64,000 nt of DNA from Bacillus sp. AFS088145 (GCF_002564465.1 NZ_NUUX01000013.1:481298-545297), one strand, 5' to 3'. Counted from the stretch's first letter, positions 17,464 through 27,666 are shown. Notes: a model not told the origin generated them from the sequence alone. Numbers and translations are program-made.

Positions 17464-19035
17464 ATGGATAACCAACCGAATAATGAGGAAATATTGACGA
17501 ATCGGCAAGGCCATCCAGTAACAGATAATCAAAACATAAGAACCGTTGGTAATCGGGGACCAACAACTTTAGAAAACTATGACTTTCTTGAAAAAATCTC
17601 ACATTTTGATCGTGAACGAATTCCAGAACGTGTTGTGCATGCTCGTGGAGCCGGTGCACAGGGATATTTCGAAGCCTATGGAAAAGTAGGCGTTCACGCA
17701 ATTTCTAAATATACTAGAGCAAAATTATTTCAAGAGAAGGGGAAAAAAACACCTGTGTATGTTCGATTTTCCACAGTTGTAGGTGGTGGACATTCTCCTG
17801 AAACTTTACGTGATCCACGTGGTTTCGCTACAAAGTTTTATACTGAAGATGGAAATTGGGATTTAGTCGGTAATAATTTAAAAATCTTTTTTATTCGTGA
17901 TCCTTTAAAATTTCCAGATATGGTTCACTCATTTAAACCAGATCCAGTAACAAACCTTCCTGATCCTGAAAGAATGTTTGACTTTCTTCATCTAACACCA
18001 GAATCCACTCATATGGTTACATTTCTCTTTTCACCATGGGGAATTCCAGCTAACTATCGACAAATGCAAGGGTCCGGTGTTAATACATATAAGTGGGTAA
18101 ACAAAGATGGCGAGGCAGTTCTTATTAAATACCACTGGGAACCGCTAAAACAAGAAATAAAAAATTTATCACAACGCGAAGCAGATGAAATCCAATCTAC
18201 AAATTATAATCATGCAACTCAAGACCTTTACGAAGCTATTGAGAAAGGTGATTATCCAGAATGGGAATTATGTGTACAAATCATGAGTGATGATGAGCAT
18301 CCGGAGCTTGATTTTGATCCACTTGATCCTACAAAACTATGGGATCCAGAAAAGTTTCCTTTTTTACCAGTTGGAAAAATGGTATTAAATAAAAATCCAG
18401 AAAACTATTTTGCAGAAGTCGAACAAATTGCATTTGGGACAGGCGTTCTAGTTGACGGATTGGATTTTTCAGATGATAAATTACTTCAAGGTCGTACTTT
18501 TTCGTACTCAGATACACAACGATATCGAGTTGGAACAAATTACTTACAACTACCAGTTAATTCACCAAAAAATCATGTAGCAACAAATCAACGTGATGGA
18601 CAAATGGAATATAAAGTTGACGCTGCGCCAGGTCAAAACCCACATGTGAACTATGAACCTTCATCACTAGGTGGTTTAAAAGAAGCGCCAAAGAATGGAA
18701 AAGATCATGAACCTTCTTACAATAATAAGTTAGTACGACAAAAAATTGACCGACCTAACGACTTTATCCAAGCTGGCAATACTTACCGTGCTTTCGACGA
18801 AACTGAAAAAAGTGAACTAATTTCAAATTTAGTAGATGCACTAAAAGTTTGTAAGCCTCATATCCAAGAAACGATGGTTGGTTATTTTACAAAAGCTGAT
18901 GAAGAATACGGACGCAGAGTGCGCGAAGGTTTAGAAAAAGCGAATAGTAATCGAACTGAACACACTAGCACCGAAGCAGCTGATGTCGCGTCTGACAAAG
19001 GCAAAAACATGGGTCATGAATCGGATCGGTATTAA
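17464..19035 (+). CDS. Heme catalase, KatX-like
   Basis: 523 residues from the ATG at 17464 (GGAGGAAAATT site). Catalase motifs are complete: [20 protein letters not shown] with the distal His, the distal Asn in [13 protein letters not shown], and the proximal heme Tyr region [12 protein letters not shown]. It breaks down H2O2 to water and oxygen. The length and the C-terminal region resemble the Bacillus KatX branch (KatX protects germinating spores) more than KatA, but this is from memory. The final 30 residues are polar and repetitive. A leader hairpin lies upstream; I see no clear PerR box. Confidence 0.92.
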   Translation: MDNQPNNEEILTNRQGHPVTDNQNIRTVGNRGPTTLENYDFLEKISHFDRERIPERVVHARGAGAQGYFEAYGKVGVHAISKYTRAKLFQEKGKKTPVYVRFSTVVGGGHSPETLRDPRGFATKFYTEDGNWDLVGNNLKIFFIRDPLKFPDMVHSFKPDPVTNLPDPERMFDFLHLTPESTHMVTFLFSPWGIPANYRQMQGSGVNTYKWVNKDGEAVLIKYHWEPLKQEIKNLSQREADEIQSTNYNHATQDLYEAIEKGDYPEWELCVQIMSDDEHPELDFDPLDPTKLWDPEKFPFLPVGKMVLNKNPENYFAEVEQIAFGTGVLVDGLDFSDDKLLQGRTFSYSDTQRYRVGTNYLQLPVNSPKNHVATNQRDGQMEYKVDAAPGQNPHVNYEPSSLGGLKEAPKNGKDHEPSYNNKLVRQKIDRPNDFIQAGNTYRAFDETEKSELISNLVDALKVCKPHIQETMVGYFTKADEEYGRRVREGLEKANSNRTEHTSTEAADVASDKGKNMGHESDRY

Positions 19036-19226
19036 AATTATCAATTGGGATAGGCAGATGCCTATCCTTTTTAGCGTAATAGTTTATTATTGATTAGTTA
19101 AAATTAAAAGAATATTATCTGAATATTACGACTCAATATTCACATTTAAAAGATAAAAGTTTAAAATAAGTTTGTAAGGACAATGTTGATACATATGAAA
19201 CTAATTGAGAGTGGGCTGATACTTAA

Positions 19227-19661
19227 ATGAATAATGTGACTAAGTTTAATATTTTCAAACCAGCAAAAGACATATTTGAGGCATTTGTTGATCCAACTAA
19301 AATAGGTAACTTTTGGTTTTCTTCTAGCTCTGAACGATGGGAAGAAGGAAAAGTCATTACCTTAAAATACGATCTTTACAATGCAGAAGGTAAAATTAAA
19401 ATCATCGAAGTTGAGGCAAATAAGAAGATTGTGTTTGCTTGGGGACCTACAGAAGAAGGAAATATCGTAACGATTACATTAAATGAACAAGATCAAAATA
19501 ACACAATTATTGAAGTGGTGGAAGAAGGCTTTAGTGAAAGCAACCCAGAATATGTTCATCATTTAATCGATAATAAAGAAGGCTGGGTATTTATGCTTAG
19601 CTGTTTAAAATGTTATTTAGAATTTGGTGTAACTAAGTTAAGAGGCGGATTAGTGAAATAA
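19227..19661 (+). CDS. SRPBCC/AHSA1-domain protein
   Basis: 144 residues. The N-terminal VTKFNIFKPAKDIFEAFVDPTKIGNFWFSSSSERW and the central KKIVFAWGPTEEGNIVTITL are typical of the AHSA1 (Aha1-like) branch of the START/SRPBCC superfamily, which bind hydrophobic ligands in a deep cavity. No catalytic residues are needed in this family and no ligand can be predicted. The ribosome site is weak. Not linked to neighbours by spacing. Confidence 0.8.
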   Translation: MNNVTKFNIFKPAKDIFEAFVDPTKIGNFWFSSSSERWEEGKVITLKYDLYNAEGKIKIIEVEANKKIVFAWGPTEEGNIVTITLNEQDQNNTIIEVVEEGFSESNPEYVHHLIDNKEGWVFMLSCLKCYLEFGVTKLRGGLVK

Positions 19662-20043
19662 TTTTAAAATAATACGATAGTCCATGGGGTTTGGCCCATA
19701 AGTTAGGTTAACTGGCTCATGGGTGCCCTCATTTTAATTATAAATAGAATGTATCATGGTTCGGAATTCTGTAGCCATATCTTAGAGGGGGGGTATCTCT
19801 GGGGTACTTACCATTTGTAGTTGAACTAATTGATTTTTTCATAGATCATTTGCTGATTTTTATTCGGTTTAGTTACTTATTTGCAGCACCAGAAATTATT
19901 TGCGATTCTCAGATTTTATTTGTCGCTGCCCATTTTGTTCCATCAAAAAAAGTATAGCTAATCTCATATGCTGAATATTAGCTACACTTATAAGAATTAA
20001 CTAGATCTCTTCAAGCCTTCTTCAAGAAGTTCCACAGCAAACT
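19662..20043. other. Intergenic region with degenerate ATTTGC repeats
   Basis: Contains the phosphonate-operon terminator (19945-19989) and several ATTTGC-like units spaced about 19-20 bases around 19879-19923, related in reverse orientation to the GCAAATAA units at 27.7 kb. A CCCAT...ATGGG inverted repeat near 19695-19723 may be the terminator of the SRPBCC gene. No coding frame. Confidence 0.4.
19945..19989 (-). terminator. Terminator of the phosphonate operon
   Basis: AGTATAGCTAAT (19951-19962) pairs with ATTAGCTACACTT (19977-19989); the minus strand continues into seven T residues. Confidence 0.85.
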
Positions 20044-21268
20044 CTAACTCATTTTTTTAACAATTAAAGGAGGATGCCATGTTATGCAATTGCCTCCCGA
20101 AAGCTTAAAAGAAAACCCATTATTTAAACAAAAATAAAGAATTTTTTCAGCTAATTCATCATTCTTTTCCTTTGTTTCACGAGACTTGACTAGGTCAATA
20201 GAAATTAATAATCCGGCAACTCGAATATCGCCAATCTTCTCATACTGATCATACAGTTCAACTAGCTTTGTTTTTACAAATTCGGATTGCACTCGGCAAT
20301 TCTCTTCCAATTTGTAGTCATCTATATACTCTATCGTTGAACAAATCGCTGCACAACCGAGTGTTGGTTTCTCATGTGTATAATGCCCAAGCGATATTTC
20401 TTCGGCGACATCGTATTTTGTATGAGTTAGTACAGCCGCTTGAGGTATTACCGCTCCACCTAGCCCTTTTCCTAGAACTAGAATATCTGGCTCAATCTCA
20501 AAGTTTTGATGAACATAAAATGTACCACTTCTCATTAAGGCTGTCGGAACTTCATCAAATATTAATAGAATGCCATGTCGATCGCATTTTTCTCTTAGTC
20601 TCTTAAAATAAGAATTTGGTGGGATATGTGTATCAGTTGCCCCAATTGGTTCTAATAGAAATGCACCAATTTCTCCTTCATGCTCAATCATATATTCGAT
20701 ATGCTCTAAGCAAAAATTCGCTACTTCTTCATGCGAATCACTTTTTAATAGATTACGATATCCATTAAAAGGAATTGCTTTTAAAGTACCAGGCATAAGT
20801 GCCCATATCCTTTTTAAAGACATATTCTCCTCCAACTGAAATTGCATCTAAACCAGCTCCATGGAATGATTCCCACATTGAGATGACTTTATGACGCCCA
20901 GTTGCCTTTCGCACAATTTTAAGGGCTAATCCGACAGCTGCACTTCCAGATGGAGTAAATAGAACCTTGTAATCTTTTGAAGTTGTTTTATTTACTAATG
21001 CATTAGCTGCCTTAATGACAATCTCAGATGTAAACCTTCTTGGAATAAATGGGAGTTCATCAACTTGTCTTTTGATTGCATCAACCACATATGGATTATT
21101 ATATCCAACTTGATGTGAACTATTTCCATGAAATTCTAAATATTTGTTCCCATTAGCATCGACTATTCCATTAAGACAAGGCGTAGACATTGATTGTCTT
21201 ACAAAAACCCTCTCATCCTCTTGAATGACATCTCTACTAATTTGATTTAATTGATCCATCCATTCCAT
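20044..21268 (-). pseudogene. pbfA: PbfA-like (R)-1-hydroxy-2-aminoethylphosphonate ammonia-lyase, frameshifted
   Basis: A class III aminotransferase-fold PLP enzyme split in two frames. The first frame (21268 down to about 20800) carries MSTPCLNGIVDANGNKYLEF, LFTPSGSAAVGLALKIVRK and SMWESFHGAGLDAISVGGEY; the second (down to 20044) carries LMPGTLKAIPF, LIFDEVPTALMRSG and the PLP-Lys motif VLGKGLGGAVIP. The frames join at about 20808-20812: GATATGGGCACTTATGCCT would read DMGPLMP if one C were added, the conserved GP-[LM]-x-PG turn. PbfA-type lyases turn R-1-hydroxy-2-aminoethylphosphonate into phosphonoacetaldehyde, the substrate of PhnX encoded next to it. The open frame runs 11 codons above the ATG (ILTQGPLR...), so the true start may be upstream. 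Real mutation or sequencing error cannot be told here. Confidence 0.8.
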
Positions 21269-21316
21269 GCGAAGAGGGCCCTGAGTTAATATCGCCTTCT
21301 CTTTTCAAATGAGTAT

Positions 21317-22129
21317 TTAACATGTTACTTTCTTACCATCTACAATTAAATCATTAATTCTTTCAATTAACATAGGTAATTCACTCATTGATTTAATTGT
21401 GAAATCTGCACCATTTTGTCTAAATGATTGTTCAGTTTTTGAAATGATTGCTTCTTTCTCACTATCTGTTAAACTACTAAACTCTTCTAAACTAAGTCCC
21501 ATTTCTGAACTTCCGATAATGACGCCGACAGACCAAACACCTGCATTAATTCCTTCTTTAATATCCGAAATCGTATCGCCTACTTTCACGACTTTCCATG
21601 GGGCTGTTAACTTTAATGCTTCCATGTTACGGTAAATCATATACGGATAAGGTCTACCAAATGAATTTGTTTCGTCAGGTGTAATATAGAAGTCTGTATA
21701 GTAGCCTTTCGTCTCAGCATTCGGAACGACTACATCCATCATTTTATTAGTGTAACCTGTCGTTGAACCTATTTTAAGACCTTTATTCCTTAATTCCTGC
21801 ACTACTTCGATGACTCCAGGAATCGGATTTGCATAGTCAGATAGTGAAGCCATTAGAGCTGGCTCAAAGTTTGCGTAAAGTATATTCACATCTTGTTCAT
21901 TGAATGGTCTCTCATATTTTTCGATCCAAAGCTTAGAAATTCTAGGCATTGAAAGCATTTCACGAATATGATCGATTTTTAACATTCCCATTGGTGCTCG
22001 AGCTTCTTCCATTGTTACTTCAATTCCAGCCTTTTTAAAACTATCGATAAACACATTTACTGGCGCAAAACATCCGAAGTCAACTGTTGTACCAGCCCAA
22101 TCTAAAATAATTCCTTCAACTTTGTTCAT
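21317..22129 (-). CDS. phnX: Phosphonoacetaldehyde hydrolase
   Basis: 270 residues from the ATG at 22129, which overlaps the phnW stop (ATGA). PhnX is a HAD-superfamily enzyme that cleaves the C-P bond of phosphonoacetaldehyde to acetaldehyde and phosphate. The nucleophile motif is IILDWAGTTVDFGCFAP, with Trp-Ala replacing the usual pattern exactly as in PhnX; the Schiff-base Lys lies in PMGMLKIDHIREML; later HAD motifs are GSTTGYTNKMMD and VKVGDTISDIKEG. Length and motifs are complete. It takes the product of PhnW, encoded just upstream. Confidence 0.96.
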   Translation of the reverse strand: MNKVEGIILDWAGTTVDFGCFAPVNVFIDSFKKAGIEVTMEEARAPMGMLKIDHIREMLSMPRISKLWIEKYERPFNEQDVNILYANFEPALMASLSDYANPIPGVIEVVQELRNKGLKIGSTTGYTNKMMDVVVPNAETKGYYTDFYITPDETNSFGRPYPYMIYRNMEALKLTAPWKVVKVGDTISDIKEGINAGVWSVGVIIGSSEMGLSLEEFSSLTDSEKEAIISKTEQSFRQNGADFTIKSMSELPMLIERINDLIVDGKKVTC

Positions 22130-23220
22130 TTTGTCACCACTCCCATATATTCTTCGATAATATTGCATAAACCTTGGATGTCTTCTTCATAAATTTCTCC
22201 AATATTTCCTACACGGAAAGTATCAGCATCTGTTAGCTTACCAGGATAGATTACATATCCTTTTTCCTTTATGAAATAATAGAAGTTTTCAAAGCTAAAC
22301 TGTTCACTTGGAAATAAGAAAGTTGTGATAATTGGCGATTGGTTTTCCTCAGTTATATAAGCATGAATTCCAACTTCTTTCAGTCTCATTCTTAACAAGC
22401 GGTTATTATTTTGATAACGTGCAAATCTAGCTGAAATGCCACCTTCTTCAATTAATTCATCAATCGCTTTTGAAAATGCTGCAACAACATGCGTTGGAGA
22501 AGTGAATCTCCATTTTCCCTCCTTGTCCATTTCCTTCCATTGATCGAATAAATCTAAAGATAAACTTCGAGCAATTCCCTCACATTGAACAAGCTGATCT
22601 AGCTTTGCAATAACAAATCCAAATCCTGGTACACCTTGAATACATTTATTCGCACTACTAATTAAGTAATCAATCCCCAGTTTTTGCACATCAATTTCGA
22701 TCCCACCAAAGCTACTCATCGCATCGATAATTAACGTTTTATTATATTCTTTTGAAAGTTCGGCTACCATTTCTATTGGGTTTAATATACCAGTTGTTGT
22801 TTCGCAATGAACCATCACGATGTGAGTAATCGCTTGATCTTTTTCAATAATATCTCTTAACTCTTCTTCTTTAGGAAGCTCTTCATATGCAATGCTATAT
22901 TGGATGAAATTGAGTCCAATATATTTAGCCATTTTCACAATACGTTCGCCATATGCTCCATTCGTTACAATCAATACTTTGTCATTCCTTGAGGTTGTTG
23001 AACTAATAACTGATTCAACTGCAAATGTTCCGCTACCTTGCATTAAAACAACTGTATAATCTTTTTCTGATGCATTTGCTAGCTCTAGAAGTTGAGTTCT
23101 AATTTTTTGTGTAATGTCTTTATAATCTTGATCCCAAGTACATCGGTCAAAGAGCATTTCTTCTTTGACCGTACTTGTAGTAGTTAATGGACCTGGTGTT
23201 AATAATTTATAGTTTTTCAT
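22126..23220 (-). CDS. phnW: 2-aminoethylphosphonate-pyruvate transaminase
   Basis: 364 residues. It transfers the amino group of 2-aminoethylphosphonate to pyruvate, giving phosphonoacetaldehyde and alanine. The sequence starts YKLLTPGPLTTTSTVKEEML, contains the conserved MQGSGTFAVESVI, the cofactor-binding Asp in LIIDAMSSFGG and the PLP Lys in YLISSANKCIQGVPGFGFV, all as in characterised PhnW. The fold is class V aminotransferase. Its stop overlaps the phnX start, so the two steps are translated together. Confidence 0.97.
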   Translation of the reverse strand: MKNYKLLTPGPLTTTSTVKEEMLFDRCTWDQDYKDITQKIRTQLLELANASEKDYTVVLMQGSGTFAVESVISSTTSRNDKVLIVTNGAYGERIVKMAKYIGLNFIQYSIAYEELPKEEELRDIIEKDQAITHIVMVHCETTTGILNPIEMVAELSKEYNKTLIIDAMSSFGGIEIDVQKLGIDYLISSANKCIQGVPGFGFVIAKLDQLVQCEGIARSLSLDLFDQWKEMDKEGKWRFTSPTHVVAAFSKAIDELIEEGGISARFARYQNNNRLLRMRLKEVGIHAYITEENQSPIITTFLFPSEQFSFENFYYFIKEKGYVIYPGKLTDADTFRVGNIGEIYEEDIQGLCNIIEEYMGVVTK

Positions 23221-23241
23221 GGCTTTTCATCCCCTTAGAAA

Positions 23242-24234
23242 TTATTTTGCAGCATTAAAGAACTGTTGGTGCTCTTCTAATAATTTAACTGTTAATGGTT
23301 GACTAAATTTCATAGAATGAGCTGGTTTATGTTCGTCGCTAACAGTTTCTCCTTTGTATAAAGCAACTGGGTAATTTTTGATTAAATCTTTACGAGCATC
23401 TTTAATAATTACTTCCGCCATTTTCATTGCTAATTCATTTGATTTCTTATCTTTTTTAACAACTGCAACTGATTCAGTTAATGAGAAGTTTCCTTCTGTT
23501 GGATCTACATAGTCAATTGGTAACCCTGATTTTTTATCTAATACTGCTTGGTGACGTAATCCAATACCCGCTGCAACCTCGCCAGCTTCTACTTTCTTAA
23601 TTGGACCTGAACCTGAGCTCTCTAAATGTGGACCACAGTTTGCGATTAAATCATGTAAAATGGTTTTACCTTCTACTTCTCCATACTGAGTAATAATTGC
23701 TTGAATTAATAACCAGCCAGTTGAAGAATCCATGATATTTGGAATTGATACTAAACCTTTAAATTCTGGTTTTGCTAAATCTTTAATTGAAGTTGGCATT
23801 GGTAAGCCTTTTTCTTTCATTACTTTTGTATTTACAAAGATTGATCCTGTGTTAGCTAAAATTGGTGTATAGAATGAAGGATATTTCTCTAATGAATTAG
23901 TTTTAAACGTTAAGTCTTCAAACATATTATGTTTTTCTTGGGCACTATCTAAGAAATATGAACTCATAGTTACTAAATTCGCTTCGATTTTATCGCCTTC
24001 TGCCATAAGTTTTCCACCTAATTCCGAAGTACCAAATGTTTGAAACACATATTTGCCTTCATAACCTGCTTTCTTTAATGCACTTTCCATTGATGTAATG
24101 GCTTCTTCATCGCCATTCGTATAAATAACAACTTTACCTGAGGCATTTGTTTTTGAACTATTACATGCAGTTAATGAAAAAACTAAACATAATGCGAATA
24201 ATGACAACATGATTCCTTTAAATTTCTTAAACAT
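23242..24234 (-). CDS. Substrate-binding lipoprotein of an aminoethylphosphonate ABC transporter
   Basis: 330 residues. Signal peptide with lipobox FSLTAC at about residue 24, so it is tethered outside the membrane. The body is a periplasmic-binding protein of the iron/thiamin/2-AEP class (VVIYTNGDEEAITSMESALKKAGYEGK near the mature N-terminus; GSIFVNTKVMKEKGLPMPTS; SSTGWLLIQAII). In this operon its ligand is most likely 2-aminoethylphosphonate or its hydroxylated form. It is the PhnS counterpart. Gap to phnW is 21 bases. Confidence 0.9.
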   Translation of the reverse strand: MFKKFKGIMLSLFALCLVFSLTACNSSKTNASGKVVIYTNGDEEAITSMESALKKAGYEGKYVFQTFGTSELGGKLMAEGDKIEANLVTMSSYFLDSAQEKHNMFEDLTFKTNSLEKYPSFYTPILANTGSIFVNTKVMKEKGLPMPTSIKDLAKPEFKGLVSIPNIMDSSTGWLLIQAIITQYGEVEGKTILHDLIANCGPHLESSGSGPIKKVEAGEVAAGIGLRHQAVLDKKSGLPIDYVDPTEGNFSLTESVAVVKKDKKSNELAMKMAEVIIKDARKDLIKNYPVALYKGETVSDEHKPAHSMKFSQPLTVKLLEEHQQFFNAAK

Positions 24235-24274
24235 AAAATAACCCCACTTATTTTTATTTTTTATAAATTATTGA

Positions 24275-25900
24275 TTATCCCTTAATAACACTTTTTCTCT
24301 GGAAATAGTCACAGATGAATTTAACAATTAAATTCGTGAAAAAGATTAATAGAGATAATACAAATATTTCATCGTATTTTTGGAAGTGCTGAAGCTCTTT
24401 AATTTTGCTTGCAACTAATGAGGTTTCAGCTGTTATTAAGAAAATGATCCCACTCACCGTTACCATTGAATTAATAAAATAGTAGCTAATCATTTCAAAA
24501 ACTGTTGATTTAGAGTTTGGTAAAACAACTCGGTAAATTGTTTTAAACCATGAATCCCCCATTAATTCTCCAGTAGTTTCCCAACCAGGATTCATTTTAG
24601 AAAGTGAGTTTTTTGCTAATAAATAAGGTGTAGTAAAGAAATGAACGATGTTGCAAAGAATGATAATGGCAAATGTTCCTTTCAAACTACTATTATTGAA
24701 AAATAGTAAATACGATAAACCTAAGACCATACCTGGAACAGTGTTTGTGAGCATCGAAATTAAATCAATGACTAGCTTAGATTTATTTTTTATAGCTGTT
24801 CGAACATTTAATAGTGCCGAGCTATATGCAAAAAGAGTTCCTAGTATTGCTGTTACCACTGAAACATATAAAGAATTTTTATAAACTCCTATTAAATCAC
24901 TAGACTGAAAGGCATCTACGAAATGTTGTAGCGTAAAGGTTAATTTAAATGGATAACTAATAAAAAATGGAATGATGAACATTACTGCAAATACTGACAG
25001 GATTCCAACTAAAATGATTGTAGAAATGATCCCGATACAAATATCTCTTACTTTATTGGAAATCATTTCAACGTTTGTAAATTTATCATAATGAAAATTG
25101 AATTTTTCAAGATAGTTTAGTAATAAAACGCCAAATACAGCAGGAACTAGCATTAATACTGCAATAACTGCCCCATTATTAAAATTAGGAATTGATCCAA
25201 GCATAACTTGATATAACTGGGTAGCTACAACGTAATATGTACCACCCACCGAAGCTGGAATACCGTAATCTGTAAAGCTTAATATAAAAGAAAGAACAAA
25301 AGCTCCACCAAGCGTTCCAAGTAATGGGCGAATAATTGTATTTTTGAAGCTTCTAAATGGACCGTCACCCATCAATTCAGAAACAACCATAAATTTTTTA
25401 TCAATATATTTAAAAGAATTATTAATTAATAGGAATGCAGCTGGTAATGTATAAATTACATATCCAATTAGCAATCCATTAAACCCATAAATTTCAAATA
25501 AGCTTTTTCCTAATAGTTTTGTTATTAAACCTTGTTGACCAAAGGAATAAATTATCGCAAATCCATAAGTAATCGTCGGAAGTAACATTGGTATGAGAAT
25601 AACGATTTTCATAAATCCTTTTAAAGGTTGAATCAATTTCGTGCAGTTAATTGAATATGCCAGAATAAAAGCTAATATCGTGCTGACACAAGCAGTAATA
25701 GTAGAGATCTTTATACTATTCCAGACTGCTTGTACTAGGGTTTTATCTGACAGTATTGTAATATAATTAGTAATTCCAAAACCATGATCCGTTTCAAATG
25801 ATCGATAAAATAATATGATTAATGGTAGTAATAGAAATGAAACAAATAATAGTAGTATTGCTAAGTAAATAACTCGCATTTCCGGTTTAACTTTATGCAT
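24275..25900 (-). CDS. Fused two-domain ABC transporter permease for aminoethylphosphonate
   Basis: 541 residues from the ATG at 25900 (GGTGAG site inside the end of the ATPase gene). About 12 membrane segments make two binding-protein-dependent permease domains in tandem. The EAA loops are visible in each half: VVSELMGDGPFRSFKNTIIRPLLG and TTGELMGDSWFKTIYRVVLPNS. Such fusion is known from ThiP/FbpB-type importers and replaces the separate PhnU and PhnV subunits. It would form the channel with the ATPase and binding protein of this operon. Confidence 0.9.
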   Translation of the reverse strand: MHKVKPEMRVIYLAILLLFVSFLLLPLIILFYRSFETDHGFGITNYITILSDKTLVQAVWNSIKISTITACVSTILAFILAYSINCTKLIQPLKGFMKIVILIPMLLPTITYGFAIIYSFGQQGLITKLLGKSLFEIYGFNGLLIGYVIYTLPAAFLLINNSFKYIDKKFMVVSELMGDGPFRSFKNTIIRPLLGTLGGAFVLSFILSFTDYGIPASVGGTYYVVATQLYQVMLGSIPNFNNGAVIAVLMLVPAVFGVLLLNYLEKFNFHYDKFTNVEMISNKVRDICIGIISTIILVGILSVFAVMFIIPFFISYPFKLTFTLQHFVDAFQSSDLIGVYKNSLYVSVVTAILGTLFAYSSALLNVRTAIKNKSKLVIDLISMLTNTVPGMVLGLSYLLFFNNSSLKGTFAIIILCNIVHFFTTPYLLAKNSLSKMNPGWETTGELMGDSWFKTIYRVVLPNSKSTVFEMISYYFINSMVTVSGIIFLITAETSLVASKIKELQHFQKYDEIFVLSLLIFFTNLIVKFICDYFQRKSVIKG

Positions 25901-26654
25901 ATTTCTCACCAAACAAGTTGTAAATATTATGTCTCTTAATTTGAAGCTGTTTTAATATAAACTCTTCAACAAATCGATTAGTTGGTTGGTTTATGATTTC
26001 ACTTGGCGTACCAAATTGCGAAATTTTACCTTCATTTATAATTAAAATTTTATCTGATAAAGTTAAAGCTTCTTCTGGATCATGTGTAACGATAATCGTC
26101 GTAAGTTTAAATTCTCGTGCGATTGATTTAATTCGTTCTTTAATTGATTCCTTTATGACACCATCTAGTGCACTTAAAGGTTCATCTAATAATAAAATTT
26201 TTGGCTTCGTTACTAATGTTCTAGCAAGGGCAACCCTTTGTTTCTGACCTCCAGATAGCTCTCCTATTTTCTTATTTAAATGAGGCTTTAATTCTAAGAA
26301 GTCAATATATTCCTGTAATTCTTGATCCGATACAAGCCCTTTCTTATTCCTTAATCCATAAACAATGTTTTCATAAGAATTCAAGTTAGGAAAAAGTGCA
26401 TAATCTTGGAAAACGATATTGAATCCTCTATTTTTCATTGGTGTTTTTGTAATATCTACATCATTGAATATTATTTGACCTTGATCCATTTGCGTTAGAC
26501 CTAGAATTAGATTTAATAAAGTTGTTTTTCCACTTCCACTTGGACCTAGTAATGAGACGATTTCTCCAGTTTTAATTTCAAGATTTATATCTGTTAATAC
26601 GACTTTTTTATCAAACTGTTTGCTAACGTTTTGTAGTTTCAGCAAACCGTTCAC
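25893..26654 (-). CDS. ABC transporter ATP-binding protein, PhnT-like
   Basis: 253 residues, first gene of the phosphonate operon. Walker A GPSGSGKTTL, Q-loop NIVFQDYALFPNLNSYENI, signature LSGGQKQRVALARTL, Walker B ILLLDEPLSALD and switch His in IIVTHDPEEAL are all intact. It powers uptake through the fused permease. The C-terminal regulatory domain of longer PotA/FbpC-type ATPases is missing, as is normal for short members. The gene overlaps the permease gene by a few bases. Confidence 0.93.
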   Translation of the reverse strand: MNGLLKLQNVSKQFDKKVVLTDINLEIKTGEIVSLLGPSGSGKTTLLNLILGLTQMDQGQIIFNDVDITKTPMKNRGFNIVFQDYALFPNLNSYENIVYGLRNKKGLVSDQELQEYIDFLELKPHLNKKIGELSGGQKQRVALARTLVTKPKILLLDEPLSALDGVIKESIKERIKSIAREFKLTTIIVTHDPEEALTLSDKILIINEGKISQFGTPSEIINQPTNRFVEEFILKQLQIKRHNIYNLFGEKYA

Positions 26655-26862
26655 CCCCTTAAGTACAACCTTAGTATAAAATTCATATGTAAATTCAATT
26701 AGCCTTTTTAGTAAATAATATGTAAATTGTCAGTAACTTTCGCATAAATTATGCACATATTTACATTAAATTAACCAAACATTTGCATTACTACTATTGA
26801 AAATCTGCATTCTTTTCATTAAACTGTAAGCAAATATAATTAAATACTGAATGGGTGAGGTT
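26655..26862. promoter_or_regulatory. Divergent control region of the phosphonate operon and its regulator
   Basis: 208 AT-rich bases between the ATPase and the DeoR-type gene. A perfect palindrome GCATAAATTATGC at 26742-26754 lies in the middle and is the best operator candidate. GCATT and GTAAAT half-sites are frequent around it. No sigma-54 site and no clear PhoP box (spaced TTAACA repeats) was seen. Confidence 0.5.
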
Positions 26863-27624
26863 ATGTTTCCACTTGAAAGACAAAATAAAATTATCGATTT
26901 ATTAAAATCAAATAATGTTTTAAAAATAACTGAGCTAACTGAAGCACTAAATATATCTACTGATACTTTACGAAGAGATTTAAATCTACTTGAAAAACAA
27001 GGCAAAATAGAGAAAATATATGGCGGTGCGAAAATAGCTGAATCGAAGTTCTTTGAATCATCAATGGAAGAAAGAATGGTAAGCCACTTAGAGGAAAAAG
27101 AAAAGATTGCCAGGAAATGCGCTGAACACATTGAAGATGGAGATTGTATTTATTTAGATAGTGGCTCTACTACACTACAAATTGCGAAATATATTAAAGA
27201 TAAAAAGAATTTAACCGTCGTTACGAATTCGATTCCAATCATCAATGAGTTAATGAATAGTTCGATTGAATTGATCATAATCGGCGGTAAAATTAGACGA
27301 AATGAACAATCGGTCGTAACGTACGATTACTTATTTAATTTTAATGAATTAAATATTCTAAAGACGTTTATATGCGCGAGTGGAATTACAATTGAAAAAG
27401 GAATTTCCGATTATAATTTAGAAGAGGCAATTACAAGGAAGAAAATAATTGAGTTATCTAACCTTAATTATGTAGCAGCTGACAGCACAAAATTCGGTAA
27501 GAACGTCACTGTTCATATAGCATCGCTTGAAAAAATTGATTATATCATTACGGATTCTCATATTAATAAAAGTTTTATTTCTAAATTTAATAAGACAAAT
27601 ACAAATCTGGTAATTGCCGAATAA
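26863..27624 (+). CDS. DeoR/GlpR-family transcriptional regulator, likely controlling the phosphonate operon
   Basis: 253 residues from the ATG at 26863 (GGGTGAGG site). The N-terminal DeoR winged helix is clear: ERQNKIIDLLKSNNVLKITE, then ISTDTLRRDLNLLEKQGK. The C-terminal DeoRC sensor domain shows DSGSTTLQIAKYI, VVTNSIPIINEL, the IIGGKIRRNEQSVV strand and ADSTKFGKN. Such regulators bind a phosphorylated intermediate and usually repress. Divergent position next to the phn genes makes these the probable target; phosphonoacetaldehyde or an aminoethylphosphonate is a plausible effector, by inference only. Confidence 0.9.
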   Translation: MFPLERQNKIIDLLKSNNVLKITELTEALNISTDTLRRDLNLLEKQGKIEKIYGGAKIAESKFFESSMEERMVSHLEEKEKIARKCAEHIEDGDCIYLDSGSTTLQIAKYIKDKKNLTVVTNSIPIINELMNSSIELIIIGGKIRRNEQSVVTYDYLFNFNELNILKTFICASGITIEKGISDYNLEEAITRKKIIELSNLNYVAADSTKFGKNVTVHIASLEKIDYIITDSHINKSFISKFNKTNTNLVIAE

Positions 27625-27632
27625 ATAAAGGC

Positions 27633-27666
27633 AGGAGGGTCCATTTAATGGGACCCTCCTATTTTC
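27633..27666 (+). terminator. Terminator after the DeoR-type gene
   Basis: AGGAGGGTCC (27633-27642) pairs with GGACCCTCCT (27651-27660), then ATTTTCATTT. Confidence 0.8.

Noticed and set aside
20790-20830. Programmed -1 frameshifting at CTTTAAAAAGG in the lyase gene
   Set aside because: The codon phase does not give an X-XXY-YYZ slippery site, the A run is only five, and slipping there would omit the conserved GP turn. A one-base deletion explains the data better.
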